From the NCBI GenBank assembly GCA_023150275.1, contig JAKLLG010000009.1, positions 62,001 through 126,000 of the forward strand: DNA of 64,000 nucleotides, given 5' to 3'. Position numbers and translations under genes: made by a program. A model generated the notes under the pieces. The model searched no databases and was not told the origin of the DNA. It saw only the letters and a program-made list of their open reading frames with translations. The stretch comes from Rhodocyclaceae bacterium (GTDB taxonomy: Bacteria; Pseudomonadota; Gammaproteobacteria; Burkholderiales; Rhodocyclaceae). Positions 35,837 through 46,578 of this stretch are shown piece after piece. Numbering within the stretch: the stretch's first letter is position 1; every line of letters begins with the position of its first letter.

Positions 35837-35864
35837 ATTATAGCAAGAAACCAAGACGAAACAA
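35837..35864 (-). promoter_or_regulatory. Sigma-70 promoter of rpsP-rimM-trmD-rplS
   Basis: Minus strand: TTGTTT (35864-35859), 16-nt spacer, TATAAT (35842-35837), giving a start about 30 nt before the rpsP ATG. The -10 is perfect. Confidence 0.75.
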
Positions 35865-35957
35865 TCCCCTAGTTGAATCGACCGGAATCTACCGCCTGCC
35901 GACCCGGTTTTCAGCAACAGGCGAACACGTACCGAGACAGCACCGGGATGCCGCACC

Positions 35958-35963
35958 TATAAT
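35958..35963 (+). promoter_or_regulatory. Candidate -10 for the PilZ-type gene
   Basis: A perfect TATAAT lies 34 nt before the ATG at 35997. No strong -35 hexamer is seen at 17 nt spacing. Confidence 0.4.
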
Positions 35964-35996
35964 GAGCCTGAAATCCAGTAATTCTCCTCAAAATCG

Positions 35997-37499
35997 ATGG
36001 AAACCGCACTGCCCGAAGACGAACTTGCGCTAATCGATCTGCGCGCCATACTCGACTGGCTGGCCACGCCGGCTGCTCGACAACCCGAGGACGAGCTGGC
36101 GCCGCTGCATGCGCACCTTACCGCGCTGCGCGAGACGCGCACGGCAGCACACCAGCGGCACAAGGTTCTCGACCTCCTCTACACCCGCACTCACAGCGTC
36201 GTTCAGAAGCTGCTCCCTGACCTGACCGGTGTCTCCCTGCCCCTGTCGCGCCGTACCCGACAGACCGTGCGCGGCATGCAGGACGTGCTGCTGATGGTGG
36301 CGGAAGACTATCTGAACACCTTCGGCGACCTCGATGCCCATCTCATCAAGGGCCTGCGCCGACCACCGGAATTGACGCTATGGCGCACCCTCGACGCACT
36401 GTCGACGCACCTCACCATCAGCGACTACGCCGCTGCGCCGTCGTCGCCCGGTGTCTGGCTGCAGATGCACCGCGCGTACCAGCTTGCGCTGGCGAACGGC
36501 GTTGCAGACAACGCGGTTCGCGGCCCGGGCAGAACGCCGCGTCAGGTGTATCAGCGCGCACTGCTTGTTGCCTGCGCTCAGCCGGCCTCGTTTACCTCGC
36601 ATGAAATCGACCTCGTGATCGACTATGTCAGTCGTTTCGAGTCACATGCGGCCCTCGTCACCGCAACAGAGGACATGCCTGACGCTGCGCATTTCCATGT
36701 TGATCCGGACCGCGATGCGGCGCCGGTGTCGGCTGCGCGCCGCCCACCGCCGCCGGGCGCAATGTGTCTTGATTGCGGGCCACTCGCACAACTCGTGGAA
36801 GACCAGATCGCCGCGCTCGAAGCCGGCAAATCAGCCATCGATCTCGGACTTCCGGAAGATGCCGCCACCCCGGTGGGGCTGGGCGTGCTGCGCCGCCTCG
36901 CCCACTATTGGGGGCACGCGGGTAAGCGCCGATTCACTCGTCGGCGTCAAAGCTACCGGGCGGTAATGTGCATGGGACTGCCGGCACTCTGGCAGCTGTT
37001 CAGCACCGAAGCCACGGAGGCTGGCGAGCTCACCAGCTGGATGGTCACCAATGAAAGTCCGGATGGCTACGCCCTGATGCACGTCACCGGCAAGACAAAT
37101 CGTGTCTCACCGGGCGATATCGTTGCGATCCGCACCGAGAATGCAGCCGACTGGGCCATCTGCATCGTACGCTGGGCACTGTCGGAGAATCCGGAACACT
37201 TGGAAGTCGGCACCCAGATACTCGCCACGCGGGCAACACCGGCCATTCTTGCGAGTAACGCGAAGGCAGCGGCGGAACGCAGCGTCAGGCAATCCGTACT
37301 GGTTCTGCCGCAGCTCCCCCCGATCCGCCCTTCGGAAACCCTGATCGCACCGACGGGTACGGTGCAATCCGATTTGCGCCGGATGGTGTTGATCATCGAA
37401 CGCGAGAACATCGAACTGCGCGAAATCATGCCGACACATCTCGATGAGCAGACGTCAAGCATCGAGGTGATTGCATTCAAGGAACGCGATCCGAACTGA
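35997..37499 (+). CDS. Large protein with C-terminal PilZ signature (putative c-di-GMP receptor)
   Basis: A 500-residue protein with no transmembrane helices. Residues 1-300 are helical and unrecognised. Near the C-terminus the PilZ hallmark is present: RxxxR in the basic stretch KRRFTRRRQSYR (R317/R321), then (D/N)xSxxG as NESPDG (N352, S354, G357), followed by a beta-rich region (GDIVAIRTENAADWAICIVRW). In known families these residues bind c-di-GMP. The rest (GTQILATRATPAILASN) fits a short barrel extension. It stands alone, divergent from rpsP. The binding function is inferred from the motif; effector output unknown. Confidence 0.7.
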   Translation: METALPEDELALIDLRAILDWLATPAARQPEDELAPLHAHLTALRETRTAAHQRHKVLDLLYTRTHSVVQKLLPDLTGVSLPLSRRTRQTVRGMQDVLLMVAEDYLNTFGDLDAHLIKGLRRPPELTLWRTLDALSTHLTISDYAAAPSSPGVWLQMHRAYQLALANGVADNAVRGPGRTPRQVYQRALLVACAQPASFTSHEIDLVIDYVSRFESHAALVTATEDMPDAAHFHVDPDRDAAPVSAARRPPPPGAMCLDCGPLAQLVEDQIAALEAGKSAIDLGLPEDAATPVGLGVLRRLAHYWGHAGKRRFTRRRQSYRAVMCMGLPALWQLFSTEATEAGELTSWMVTNESPDGYALMHVTGKTNRVSPGDIVAIRTENAADWAICIVRWALSENPEHLEVGTQILATRATPAILASNAKAAAERSVRQSVLVLPQLPPIRPSETLIAPTGTVQSDLRRMVLIIERENIELREIMPTHLDEQTSSIEVIAFKERDPN

Positions 37500-37545
37500 C
37501 CTGCCAGCCCGATCTCGATCATTTCTGTCGAAACTGCAGCGGAGC

Positions 37546-38406
37546 TCAGCGCCTTCGCCCGCGCGCCGCCCCCTCGAATTCCGGCAACAGCGCCGCAATG
37601 AGGGCACCGAACAGAACTACCGCCCACGACAGATAAACCCAGAGCAGGAACAGCGGCACCACGGCAAAGGCACCATAGATTGCCTTGTACGATGGAAAGT
37701 ACGAGAGATAGAGTTCGAACGCCTTCTGCAGCAGAACGAATCCGATCGCGGCAAAGGCGCCGGCAATGCCGGCAGCACGCCAACGCACTTCGGAGTTCGG
37801 CACAGCCCGGTAGATGAAGGCAAAAAACACCATCAGCACGAACAAGGAAACGATTTTGAGCATCGTCGCACGCAACCAGCCCAACTGGCCGACCAGACCG
37901 AGCGACGTGGTAACGGCATAAGAGATGCCTGCCAGCACGCCGCCGACCAGCAACGGCCAGACGACGATCACGATCATGTAGAGCGGAATACGCTGCCACA
38001 GCGGGCGCGGCACCTTGACCTGCCATGCATGATTGAAGGCGCGCTCGATCGTGTTGAGCAGCAGGAAAGCCGTGATCACCAGCATGCCGACGCCGACCCA
38101 GCTGACATCGGCCGCACGGCGGGAGAATTGCAGGATCTTGCCCGCGATCAGCCCCCCTGAGCCAGGCGGCAGCAGATGACTCACCAGCATTTTGTCGACG
38201 TGATCGACTGAACTGGCAAACTGCGGGAACGCCGAGACGAAAGCGAGCACCAAGGCAGCGAGCGGCACCAATGACAGCAGCGTCGTAAAGGCAAGGCTCG
38301 CGCTCAGCTGATGAAAATCATCGACGATGAAACGATGCGACGCGCGCAGCAGCAAGGGCATTGCGATGACGCGGAACCTGGTTTTCGATGCGGAGCGGGT
38401 ACTCAT
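37546..38406 (-). CDS. YihY family inner membrane protein
   Basis: A 286-residue YihY/BrkB-type membrane protein with six predicted transmembrane helices. Family marks: LSASLAFTTLLSLVPLAAL near the N-terminus, LLLNTIERAFNHAW in the middle, and YGAFAVVPLFLLWVYLSWAVVL at the end. It was formerly called ribonuclease BN, which is a misassignment for this family; function uncertain. Start ATG 38406. It is convergent with the PilZ-type gene and divergent from the DUF2069 gene. Confidence 0.94.
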   Translation of the reverse strand: MSTRSASKTRFRVIAMPLLLRASHRFIVDDFHQLSASLAFTTLLSLVPLAALVLAFVSAFPQFASSVDHVDKMLVSHLLPPGSGGLIAGKILQFSRRAADVSWVGVGMLVITAFLLLNTIERAFNHAWQVKVPRPLWQRIPLYMIVIVVWPLLVGGVLAGISYAVTTSLGLVGQLGWLRATMLKIVSLFVLMVFFAFIYRAVPNSEVRWRAAGIAGAFAAIGFVLLQKAFELYLSYFPSYKAIYGAFAVVPLFLLWVYLSWAVVLFGALIAALLPEFEGAARGRRR

Positions 38407-38426
38407 AGGGCCGCTATAATAGCGCG

Positions 38427-38795
38427 ATGCCTGAATCCAACAGCCATCGCGATCACGCCATCGTGCGCATCGCCTACCTTGCGGCCTGCGGCAGCCTGAT
38501 TGCGCTGATTTTTCTCGGTATTGCCTGGGAGCTCCGTATGGCGCCGGTACAACCCGGCGGCTCGGCGCTGGTCTTCAAGGTCATCCCCTTGTTGCTTGCG
38601 CTCTTTGGCATCCTGCATGGCAAGCGCTACACCTACAAGTGGTCTTCGCTGTTGATCCTGTTCTACTTTGCCGAAGGACTGGTACGCGCCACGTCCGACC
38701 AAGGTCTGGCGCAGTGGCTTGCCGTCATCGAGATCGCACTTTCCGTAACTTTCTTCGTTGCGGCGGTTGTCTTTCTGCGCCGCACGCGCCCGTGA
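38427..38795 (+). CDS. DUF2069 family membrane protein
   Basis: A 122-residue small inner-membrane protein with four hydrophobic helices (LAACGSLIALIFLGIAW, VFKVIPLLLALFGIL, SSLLILFYFAEGLVRATSD and WLAVIEIALSVTFFVAAVVFL). The order and the YFAEGLVRA block match DUF2069. Function unknown. Start: ATG 38427, 20 nt from divergent yihY. It ends just before a hairpin shared with leuA. Confidence 0.88.
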   Translation: MPESNSHRDHAIVRIAYLAACGSLIALIFLGIAWELRMAPVQPGGSALVFKVIPLLLALFGILHGKRYTYKWSSLLILFYFAEGLVRATSDQGLAQWLAVIEIALSVTFFVAAVVFLRRTRP

Positions 38796-38800
38796 ATCAA

Positions 38801-38819
38801 GGCTGCGCTTTGCGCAGCC
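38801..38819. terminator. Hairpin between DUF2069 gene and leuA
   Basis: GGCTGCGC, TTT loop, GCGCAGCC; perfect 8-bp stem between two convergent genes. No T-run follows on either strand, so termination strength is uncertain. Confidence 0.55.
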
Positions 38820-38825
38820 CGCCGT

Positions 38826-40367
38826 TTACACGTCGCCCTGTGCCTTCACCCGATCACCGGAGGAATGGAGCTTGTTCAGCGCATTCAGGTAAGCCTTGGC
38901 GGAGGCGATGACAATGTCGGTGTCGGCGCCATTGCCATTGACGACCCGGCCGCCGTGCGACAGGCGCACCGTTACTTCACCCTGCGCATCGGTACCAGTC
39001 GTGATCGCATTGACCGAGTAGAGCAGCAACTCTGACCCGCTCTTCGCCATCGCCTCGATCGCCCTGAAGGTGGCATCGACCGGGCCGCTGCCCTCGGAAC
39101 CGGCTTTCTGTTCCACCCCACCAACGGTCAGCGTCACCGCTGCAGCCGGCGTCTCACCGGTTTCCGAGCAGACGCGCGAATAGACCAGTTTGTAGTGCTC
39201 GTCCTCGGGCGTCACCGTCTCGTCGGAGACCAGCGCCTGCAAGTCTTCGTCGAAGATCTCGTGCTTTTTGTCGGCCAGTTCCTTGAAGCGGGCAAAGGCG
39301 GCATTCAAGGCCTCGTCGCTCGACAATTCGATACCAAGCTCGGAGAGACGCGTCTTGAATGCGTTGCGGCCGGAATGCTTGCCGAGCACCAGTTTGTTCT
39401 GTGTCCAGCCGACATCCTGAGCGCGCATGATCTCGTAGGTCTCACGGTGCTTGATCACGCCGTCCTGATGAATGCCGGATTCGTGGGCGAAGGCATTGGC
39501 GCCGACCACCGCCTTGTTCGGCTGCACCGGATAACCGGTAATCTGCGATACCAGCTTCGAGGCTGGCACGATCTGCGTCGTGTCGATGCCGGTCTCGACC
39601 GGGAAGACGTCGGCGCGCGTGCGCACGGCCATGACGATCTCTTCGAGCGAGGCATTGCCTGCGCGTTCGCCGAGCCCGTTGATTGTACATTCCACCTGCC
39701 GGGCACCGGCCAGCACGGCGGCCAGCGAGTTGGCAACGGCCAGCCCGAGGTCATTGTGGCAATGCACCGACCAGACCACCTTGTCGGCATTCGGCACGCG
39801 GGCGAGCAATTGCTTGATCGTCTCGGCAAATTGACCCGGCAGGTTGTAGCCAACGGTGTCCGGTACATTGATGGTCGTTGCCCCGGCCTTGATCACCTGT
39901 TCGAAGATGCGGCACAGAAAATCGAGTTCGGAACGGCCGGCATCCTCAGCAGAGAACTCAACGTTGTCGGTATAGTTACGTGCCCAGCCAATCGCCTTCA
40001 CCGCCTGCTCGACGACCTGATCGGGCGTCATGCGCAGCTTCTTTTCCATGTGGATCGGGCTGGTGGCGATGAAGGTATGAATGCGACCCGATTTCGCCGG
40101 CCGGATGGCTTCGCCGGCACGGCCGATATCGTTCTCGTTGGCGCGCGCCAGCGAGCAGACGGTCGATTCCTTGATCGCTTCGGCAATGGCATGAATCGCG
40201 TCGAAGTCGCCAGGAGACGCGGCAGCAAAGCCCGCCTCGATGACGTCCACCTTCATGCGCTCGAGCTGGCGGGCAACGCGGATTTTCTCCTCCTTGGTCA
40301 TCGAGGCGCCGGGGCTCTGCTCACCGTCGCGCAAGGTGGTATCGAAAATGACCAGACGTTCTTTCAT
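38826..40367 (-). CDS. leuA: 2-isopropylmalate synthase
   Basis: Condenses acetyl-CoA with 2-ketoisovalerate, the first committed step of leucine synthesis, and is feedback-inhibited by leucine in characterised enzymes. At 513 residues it has the HMGL-like TIM barrel with [16 protein letters not shown] at the N-terminus, [15 protein letters not shown] and [15 protein letters not shown], and a C-terminal LeuA regulatory domain (about 390-505). ATG 40367 follows a ggag; the ORF could begin 4 codons upstream at a TTG, but [12 protein letters not shown] is the normal start. Same strand as pssA and the ilv genes. Confidence 0.97.
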   Translation of the reverse strand: MKERLVIFDTTLRDGEQSPGASMTKEEKIRVARQLERMKVDVIEAGFAAASPGDFDAIHAIAEAIKESTVCSLARANENDIGRAGEAIRPAKSGRIHTFIATSPIHMEKKLRMTPDQVVEQAVKAIGWARNYTDNVEFSAEDAGRSELDFLCRIFEQVIKAGATTINVPDTVGYNLPGQFAETIKQLLARVPNADKVVWSVHCHNDLGLAVANSLAAVLAGARQVECTINGLGERAGNASLEEIVMAVRTRADVFPVETGIDTTQIVPASKLVSQITGYPVQPNKAVVGANAFAHESGIHQDGVIKHRETYEIMRAQDVGWTQNKLVLGKHSGRNAFKTRLSELGIELSSDEALNAAFARFKELADKKHEIFDEDLQALVSDETVTPEDEHYKLVYSRVCSETGETPAAAVTLTVGGVEQKAGSEGSGPVDATFRAIEAMAKSGSELLLYSVNAITTGTDAQGEVTVRLSHGGRVVNGNGADTDIVIASAKAYLNALNKLHSSGDRVKAQGDV

Positions 40368-40404
40368 GATTGACTCCAAATCAGGGATTTCGCGCCCACC
40401 CCGC

Positions 40405-41172
40405 TCATTGCGCGGGCGGTTGGGTCTTGCGACGTGTCATGCGAAACAGTGCCATCACGTAGCCGGAGAGGGCGTAGAGCACGAAGAATCCGAACAGCGT
40501 AACCTCGGGTTTCAGCGCCATCAGTGCAAAGGCCAGTGCAATCGCCGCGACGACAAAGAACGGAACGCTCTTGCGCAGGTTGATATCCTTGAAGCTGTAG
40601 AAGCGGACGTTGGTGACCATCGTCACGCCGGCAAAGATCGTGGTTGCGGCAGCAAGGAGGGGAAAGTCGCTGCCAGCGAAGCCGCTATCAACGGCGACCC
40701 AGATGAAGCCGGCAACCAGTGCAGCGGCCGCCGGACTCGGCAAGCCCTGGAAATAGCGCTTGTCCATCACTTCCAGCGTCGTGTTGAAGCGCGCGAGGCG
40801 CAGTGCGGCCCCCGCACAATAGATAAAGGCAGCAATCCAGCCAAGCCGCCCCAGATCGCGCAACGCCCACTCATACATGACCAATGACGGCGCCGCCCCG
40901 AAAGAGACCATGTCGGACAGCGAATCATACTCGGCACCGAAGGCCGATTGCGTGCGCGTCAGCCGCGCCACACGACCATCAAGTCCGTCGAGCACCATGG
41001 CGACAAAGATGGCCATCACTGCCTTCTCGAAGCTGCCCTGCATCGCCATCACGACCGCGTAGAAGCCGGAAAAAAGGGCTGCTGTCGTAAACAGGTTGGG
41101 CAGGATGTAGATGCCCTTGCGGCGCAACTCCGGATTGAATAGTGCCTTGCGGGGTAATTTGGGATCCGCCAT
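40405..41172 (-). CDS. pssA: CDP-diacylglycerol--serine O-phosphatidyltransferase
   Basis: Integral membrane CDP-alcohol phosphatidyltransferase making phosphatidylserine, precursor of phosphatidylethanolamine. At 255 residues it has about seven hydrophobic helices and the catalytic signature [26 protein letters not shown] written here in two parts: [11 protein letters not shown] and [10 protein letters not shown]. The chosen start is ATG 41172 ([12 protein letters not shown]); the longer ORF start at 41265 overlaps a terminator. Adjacent to leuA and ilvC on the same strand, an arrangement seen in many betaproteobacteria. Confidence 0.92.
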   Translation of the reverse strand: MADPKLPRKALFNPELRRKGIYILPNLFTTAALFSGFYAVVMAMQGSFEKAVMAIFVAMVLDGLDGRVARLTRTQSAFGAEYDSLSDMVSFGAAPSLVMYEWALRDLGRLGWIAAFIYCAGAALRLARFNTTLEVMDKRYFQGLPSPAAAALVAGFIWVAVDSGFAGSDFPLLAAATTIFAGVTMVTNVRFYSFKDINLRKSVPFFVVAAIALAFALMALKPEVTLFGFFVLYALSGYVMALFRMTRRKTQPPAQ

Positions 41173-41246
41173 GGGGGTCTGGTCCAGCACCGACGTTATG
41201 CCGGTTGTGAAGATGAGTGGCGAAAGGATACCGTTTCGCGACGCCG

Positions 41247-41278
41247 AAAGAAACTCGCCCGGCATTCAACCGGGCGAG
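41247..41278 (-). terminator. Terminator after ilvC
   Basis: Arms ctcgcccgg (41254-41262) and ccgggcgag (41270-41278) with a 7-nt loop; on the minus strand it is followed by TTTCTTTC. It lies 28 nt past the ilvC stop. Confidence 0.8.
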
Positions 41279-41305
41279 CATCGATGGCGCTTCGTGAATC
41301 GGTGA

Positions 41306-42843
<1,538 letters not shown>

Positions 42844-42872
42844 TTTCTGAATTTCTCCTTATCGCTCCGCGC

Positions 42873-44576
42873 TTACAGGTCTTCGGCCAGGATCAGTTCG
42901 GTCAGACCCTTGCCCGCCGCAACCATCGGGAAGACGTTGGCTTCGCGGTTGGTCTGGAAATCGATGAAGACCAGATCGTCCTTGTGATCGATGAAGGCCT
43001 TCTTCAGCACCGGCTCGACATCCTCCGGCTTCTCGACGCGGAAGCCAACATGGCCGTAGGCCTCTGCCAGCTTGACGAAGTCGGGCAGCGAGTCCATGTA
43101 CGAACCCGAGTAGCGGCTGCCGTAGAACATCTCCTGCCACTGGCGGACCATGCCGAGATAGCGGTTGTTGAGGCTGATGATTTTGAGCGGCAGACGGAAC
43201 TGCTTGGCGGTAGACAACTCCTGGATACACATCTGGATCGAGCCTTCGCCGGTGATAACGGCGACAGTGGCGTCCGGATGCGCGAACTGGGCGCCCATCG
43301 CATACGGCAGGCCGACACCCATGGTGCCAAGACCACCGGAATTGAGCCAGCGACGCGGCTCGGCGAACGGGTAGTACTGCGCCGCCCACATCTGGTGCTG
43401 ACCGACATCGGAACAGACAATAGCCTCGCCCTTGGTGATCTCGTAGAGTTTCTGCACCACATACTGGGGCATGATCAGCTCTTTGTCCTGCTTGTAGCCG
43501 AGACAGTTTTTGCTGCGCCACTCACCGATGCGCTGCCACCAGTCGGCGGTCTGCGCCGGATCGGGCTTCTTGCCATCGATCAGCTTCAGCATTTCCTCAA
43601 GCACATCCGGAACATTGCCGACGATGGGCACATCGACCTTGACGCGCTTCGAGATCGACGACGGGTCGATGTCGATATGAATGATCTTGCGCGGCTCCTC
43701 GGCGAAGTTGGCCGGGTTGCCGATGACGCGATCGTCGAAGCGGGCGCCGACCGAAAGCACCACGTCCGCGTAGTGCATCGCCATGTTGGCTTCAAGCGTT
43801 CCGTGCATGCCAAGCATGCCGAGATTGTGCTTGTCGGTGCCGCTGACGGCACCAAGGCCCATCAGCGTGTTGGTGACGGGGTAGCCGAGCTGGTGAACCA
43901 GCTTGCGCAATGGCTCGGAAGCATCGGAGAGCACTGCGCCGCCACCGACGTAAATAATCGGACGCTTGGCTTCGGCCAGCAATTGTGCGGCCTTCTTGAT
44001 CTGCCCCAGGTGCCCCTTGACCACAGGGTTATACGAGCGCATCTGCACCGATTCCGGATACACGAACTCGCAGGTATGCGCCGTGACGTCCTTCGGAATA
44101 TCGACGACCACCGGACCGGGACGACCGGTCTTGGCGATATGGAAGGCCTTCTTGATCGTGTCGGCGAGATCGCGAACGTCCTTGACGAGGAAGTTGTGCT
44201 TCACGCATGGACGCGTGATGCCAACCATGTCGACTTCCTGAAACGCATCCTGGCCGATCGCCGGCACCGGTACCTGGCCGGAAAGGACGACAATGGGGAT
44301 CGAGTCCATGTAGGCCGTGGCGATGCCGGTCACGGCATTGGTCGCCCCCGGGCCCGAGGTCACCAGCGCGACACCGACCTTTTGCGTCGAACGGGCATAG
44401 CCATCGGCGGCGTGCACCGCCGCCTGCTCATGGCGCACCAGGATATGCTTGACCTGCTCCTGCTTGAACAGCTCGTCGTAAATGTGCAGCACAGCCCCGC
44501 CGGGATAGCCGAACATGACTTCGACCTTTTCTTCCTGCAGGCACCTGATTACAATCTCCGCACCGGTCATCTTCAT
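42873..44576 (-). CDS. ilvB: Acetolactate synthase large subunit
   Basis: ThDP- and FAD-dependent catalytic subunit condensing pyruvate with pyruvate or 2-ketobutyrate. At 567 residues it shows the conserved FGYPGGAVLHIYDEL with the catalytic Glu in VRHEQAAVHAADGYAR, the central FAD-domain, and a C-terminal ThDP motif (GEGSIQMCIQEL...NNRYLGMVRQW). The start at ATG 44576 (MKMTGAEIVIRCL) has aaggcgg upstream; the upstream ATG at 44645 is not supported. First gene of ilvB-ilvN-ilvC; its 5' region is divergent with the sigma factor. No attenuator or leader peptide was recognised. Confidence 0.96.
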   Translation of the reverse strand: MKMTGAEIVIRCLQEEKVEVMFGYPGGAVLHIYDELFKQEQVKHILVRHEQAAVHAADGYARSTQKVGVALVTSGPGATNAVTGIATAYMDSIPIVVLSGQVPVPAIGQDAFQEVDMVGITRPCVKHNFLVKDVRDLADTIKKAFHIAKTGRPGPVVVDIPKDVTAHTCEFVYPESVQMRSYNPVVKGHLGQIKKAAQLLAEAKRPIIYVGGGAVLSDASEPLRKLVHQLGYPVTNTLMGLGAVSGTDKHNLGMLGMHGTLEANMAMHYADVVLSVGARFDDRVIGNPANFAEEPRKIIHIDIDPSSISKRVKVDVPIVGNVPDVLEEMLKLIDGKKPDPAQTADWWQRIGEWRSKNCLGYKQDKELIMPQYVVQKLYEITKGEAIVCSDVGQHQMWAAQYYPFAEPRRWLNSGGLGTMGVGLPYAMGAQFAHPDATVAVITGEGSIQMCIQELSTAKQFRLPLKIISLNNRYLGMVRQWQEMFYGSRYSGSYMDSLPDFVKLAEAYGHVGFRVEKPEDVEPVLKKAFIDHKDDLVFIDFQTNREANVFPMVAAGKGLTELILAEDL

Positions 44577-44700
44577 CTGGTTCCGCCTTACCAACCTGGT
44601 TCTCGAAAAACGTATAACCTTATCGGTTGGGCCTCGTTTGGTCAAGGCGCGGAACCTCGAACCCCCCTCGCAGCCCCCTGTATTCCTGAAGGAATCTGCT

Positions 44701-45270
44701 CTGGCAACAGAACGCGAATTGTCGGATTTTCTTGCCTCCGTCGAGCGACGAGCATTCCGCCAGGCCAGCTACGCCTTGCGCGACGAAAATACCGCACTCG
44801 ATGTCGTCCAGGACGCGATGATGCGGCTTGCGGAGAAGTACGGCGACCGCCCGGCAGAGGAATTTCCGATGCTCTTTCAGCGCATCCTGCAAAACGCGGT
44901 GCGCGATCAGCACCGGCGCACCAAGGTTCGCTCAACCTGGACGACGCTGTTTTCGTCCCTTTCCGGAAACAGTGACGAAGACGATGACCGCGACCCGCTC
45001 GAAAGCATGGAAGTCGAGAGCACTGGGAAACTTGCCGGCACGCCACACGGTCAATTGGAGCAGGCGCAGGTTCTCGCCATCATCGAGACGGAAATCGCGA
45101 AACTGCCCACGCGTCAACGGGAAGCCTTTCTCATGCGTTACTGGGAAGACATGGACGTCGCGGAAACAGCGCTCGCCATGGGCTGCTCGGAGGGCAGCGT
45201 CAAGACACACTGCTCGCGGGCCACGCACACACTCGCGAACGCACTGAAAGCAAAGGGAATTTCCCTATGA
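44701..45270 (+). CDS. RNA polymerase sigma-70 family (ECF-like) factor
   Basis: A 189-residue sigma factor with region 2 (FRQASYALRDENTALDVVQDAMMRLAEKY and ELPMLFQRILQ-like FPMLFQRILQNAVRDQHRR) and region 4 (LPTRQREAFLMRYWEDMDV, then GCSEGSVKTHCSRATHTL, a helix-turn-helix). The family normally starts just before TERELSDFLASVERRAF. At that point the only possible initiator is CTG 44701, with aagga 7 nt upstream; no ATG/GTG is available, and the ATG at 44515 lies antisense inside ilvB. TTG 44638 is an alternative. Downstream partners DUF3619 and DUF3106 are membrane/exported, a usual layout for this locus. Confidence 0.85.
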   Translation: MATERELSDFLASVERRAFRQASYALRDENTALDVVQDAMMRLAEKYGDRPAEEFPMLFQRILQNAVRDQHRRTKVRSTWTTLFSSLSGNSDEDDDRDPLESMEVESTGKLAGTPHGQLEQAQVLAIIETEIAKLPTRQREAFLMRYWEDMDVAETALAMGCSEGSVKTHCSRATHTLANALKAKGISL

Positions 45271-45644
45271 ACGAACTTCATTTTGCCTTTCGCGTCAGGC
45301 AACACCTCAATCAGGGCCTGCAACAGATTGACGACGACAAGCTCGCTCGCCTGAAAACCGCCCGGGAGGCGGCGCTTGCAGCCCGCAAGAAACCTTCGCC
45401 GGTGCCTGTCGTGGCGACGGTAGGCCATTTCCTGCGCTTCAATTTTGACGCCCGCGGCGTCCGCTTTTCGCTGATCGCACTCACCCTCGTTCTCTGTGCG
45501 GCACTTTATGTCCATTGGCATACCGACCAGATGATTGCGGAGCTCTCGGAGTTCGACAGCGTGTTGCTTTCCGAGGATGTCCCGGTAGAGGCATTGCTCG
45601 ACGAGGATTTCGTTGAATGGCTAAGAAAACCGCAGGAGCGCTGA
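45267..45644 (+). CDS. DUF3619 family membrane protein
   Basis: A 125-residue protein with one transmembrane helix (FSLIALTLVLCAALYVHW, about residues 67-84) and a DUF3619-like N-terminus (HFAFRVRQHLNQGLQQIDDDKLARLK). The ATG at 45267 overlaps the sigma stop by 4 nt (ATGA). The cytoplasmic N-domain and periplasmic tail could make it an anti-sigma factor. That is inference from position and topology; no zinc-binding HxxxCxxC motif is seen. Confidence 0.82.
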   Translation: MNELHFAFRVRQHLNQGLQQIDDDKLARLKTAREAALAARKKPSPVPVVATVGHFLRFNFDARGVRFSLIALTLVLCAALYVHWHTDQMIAELSEFDSVLLSEDVPVEALLDEDFVEWLRKPQER

Positions 45645-46105
45645 TCCTTGCATGGTGTCTTGGTACGGGCGCTATCGCCGCACCCACCGGAAGTGCCATC
45701 ATTGCCACCCCGCCGCAGCCATCGTGGGCAAGCCTGAGTGCCGACCAGCGCAGTATCCTCGCGCCGCTAGGTACGGAGTGGAACCAGCTGGACAACACAC
45801 AGCGCAAGAAATGGCTGAGCATTGCCGAACGCTACAAACAACTGTCACCGACCGAACAATCACGAATGCAGGCGAAGATGCGCGACTGGGCCTTGCTGAC
45901 GCCGGCACAGCGTCTTGCCGCTCGGGAGAGATTCAAGGAATTCAACCAGCTGCCGGCAGAGGAAAAGGAAACCCTCAAGCAAAAATGGCTTGAACGTCGC
46001 CAGCAGAAGGATGAGGAAAAGCGGCGCGCCATTGAAGAAGCCCAGGCAGAAGCGACCAAGGCCGAACAACCTGCAAGCGCGCCTGCAAGCGAACAGACCC
46101 GATGA
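45617..46105 (+). CDS. DUF3106 family exported protein
   Basis: A 162-residue protein with a signal peptide (MAKKTAGALILAWCLGTGAIAA) and repeated short helices: WASLSADQRSILAPL, WNQLDNTQRKKWLSIAERY, KQLSPTEQSRMQAKMRDW and ALLTPAQRLAARERF. The helices end in a charged, highly helical tail. The pattern matches DUF3106, periplasmic proteins of unknown role. Its start overlaps the DUF3619 end by 28 nt, so they are translationally linked. Together with the sigma factor they form one operon. Confidence 0.85.
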   Translation: MAKKTAGALILAWCLGTGAIAAPTGSAIIATPPQPSWASLSADQRSILAPLGTEWNQLDNTQRKKWLSIAERYKQLSPTEQSRMQAKMRDWALLTPAQRLAARERFKEFNQLPAEEKETLKQKWLERRQQKDEEKRRAIEEAQAEATKAEQPASAPASEQTR

Positions 46106-46563
46106 AGGAAGGCATGAGCACGCACGTCGCAAGCGAGAACACCCCAAAGCTGCAACTCCCCGCCAGTCTGAGCCGCCGCCTGGCATCCATGCTCTACGAA
46201 ACGCTGCTGCTCATCGCAGTGCTGATCTTCGGCTGGATTTTTCCGCACATCCTGCTGGCCGCGCTTGCCTTTGCGAAAGCCCCCGCATGGCTGATCCAGC
46301 TGCATCTGTTCGGTTTGCTGCTGCTTTACTTCTGCTGGTGCTGGGTCAAGGGTGGCCAGACGCTGGCCATGAAAACCTGGAAGATCCGGCTGGTCGGCGT
46401 TGATGGTCAGCGTCTGCGCCCCACTCAGGCGGTGCTGCGCTACATGGCCGCCTGGTTCAGTCTGGGCCTGGCCGGTGCCGGCATCCTGTGGGCGCTGGTG
46501 GATCGTGACGGCCAGTTCCTGCACGACCGTATCGCCGGCACACGCATCATCGGCGCGTCCTGA
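46102..46563 (+). CDS. RDD family membrane protein
   Basis: A 153-residue inner-membrane protein with three hydrophobic helices and the RDD pattern: Arg in SLSRRLASMLYETLLLI, Asp/Lys-rich centre (GGQTLAMKTWKIRLV), and the terminal DRDGQFLHDRIAGTRII. Start ATG 46102 overlaps the DUF3106 stop by 4 nt. Function unknown. Closes the sigma-factor operon and meets lptG head-on. Confidence 0.88.
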   Translation: MKEGMSTHVASENTPKLQLPASLSRRLASMLYETLLLIAVLIFGWIFPHILLAALAFAKAPAWLIQLHLFGLLLLYFCWCWVKGGQTLAMKTWKIRLVGVDGQRLRPTQAVLRYMAAWFSLGLAGAGILWALVDRDGQFLHDRIAGTRIIGAS

Positions 46564-46578
46564 GCAGCGCTACGCTGA

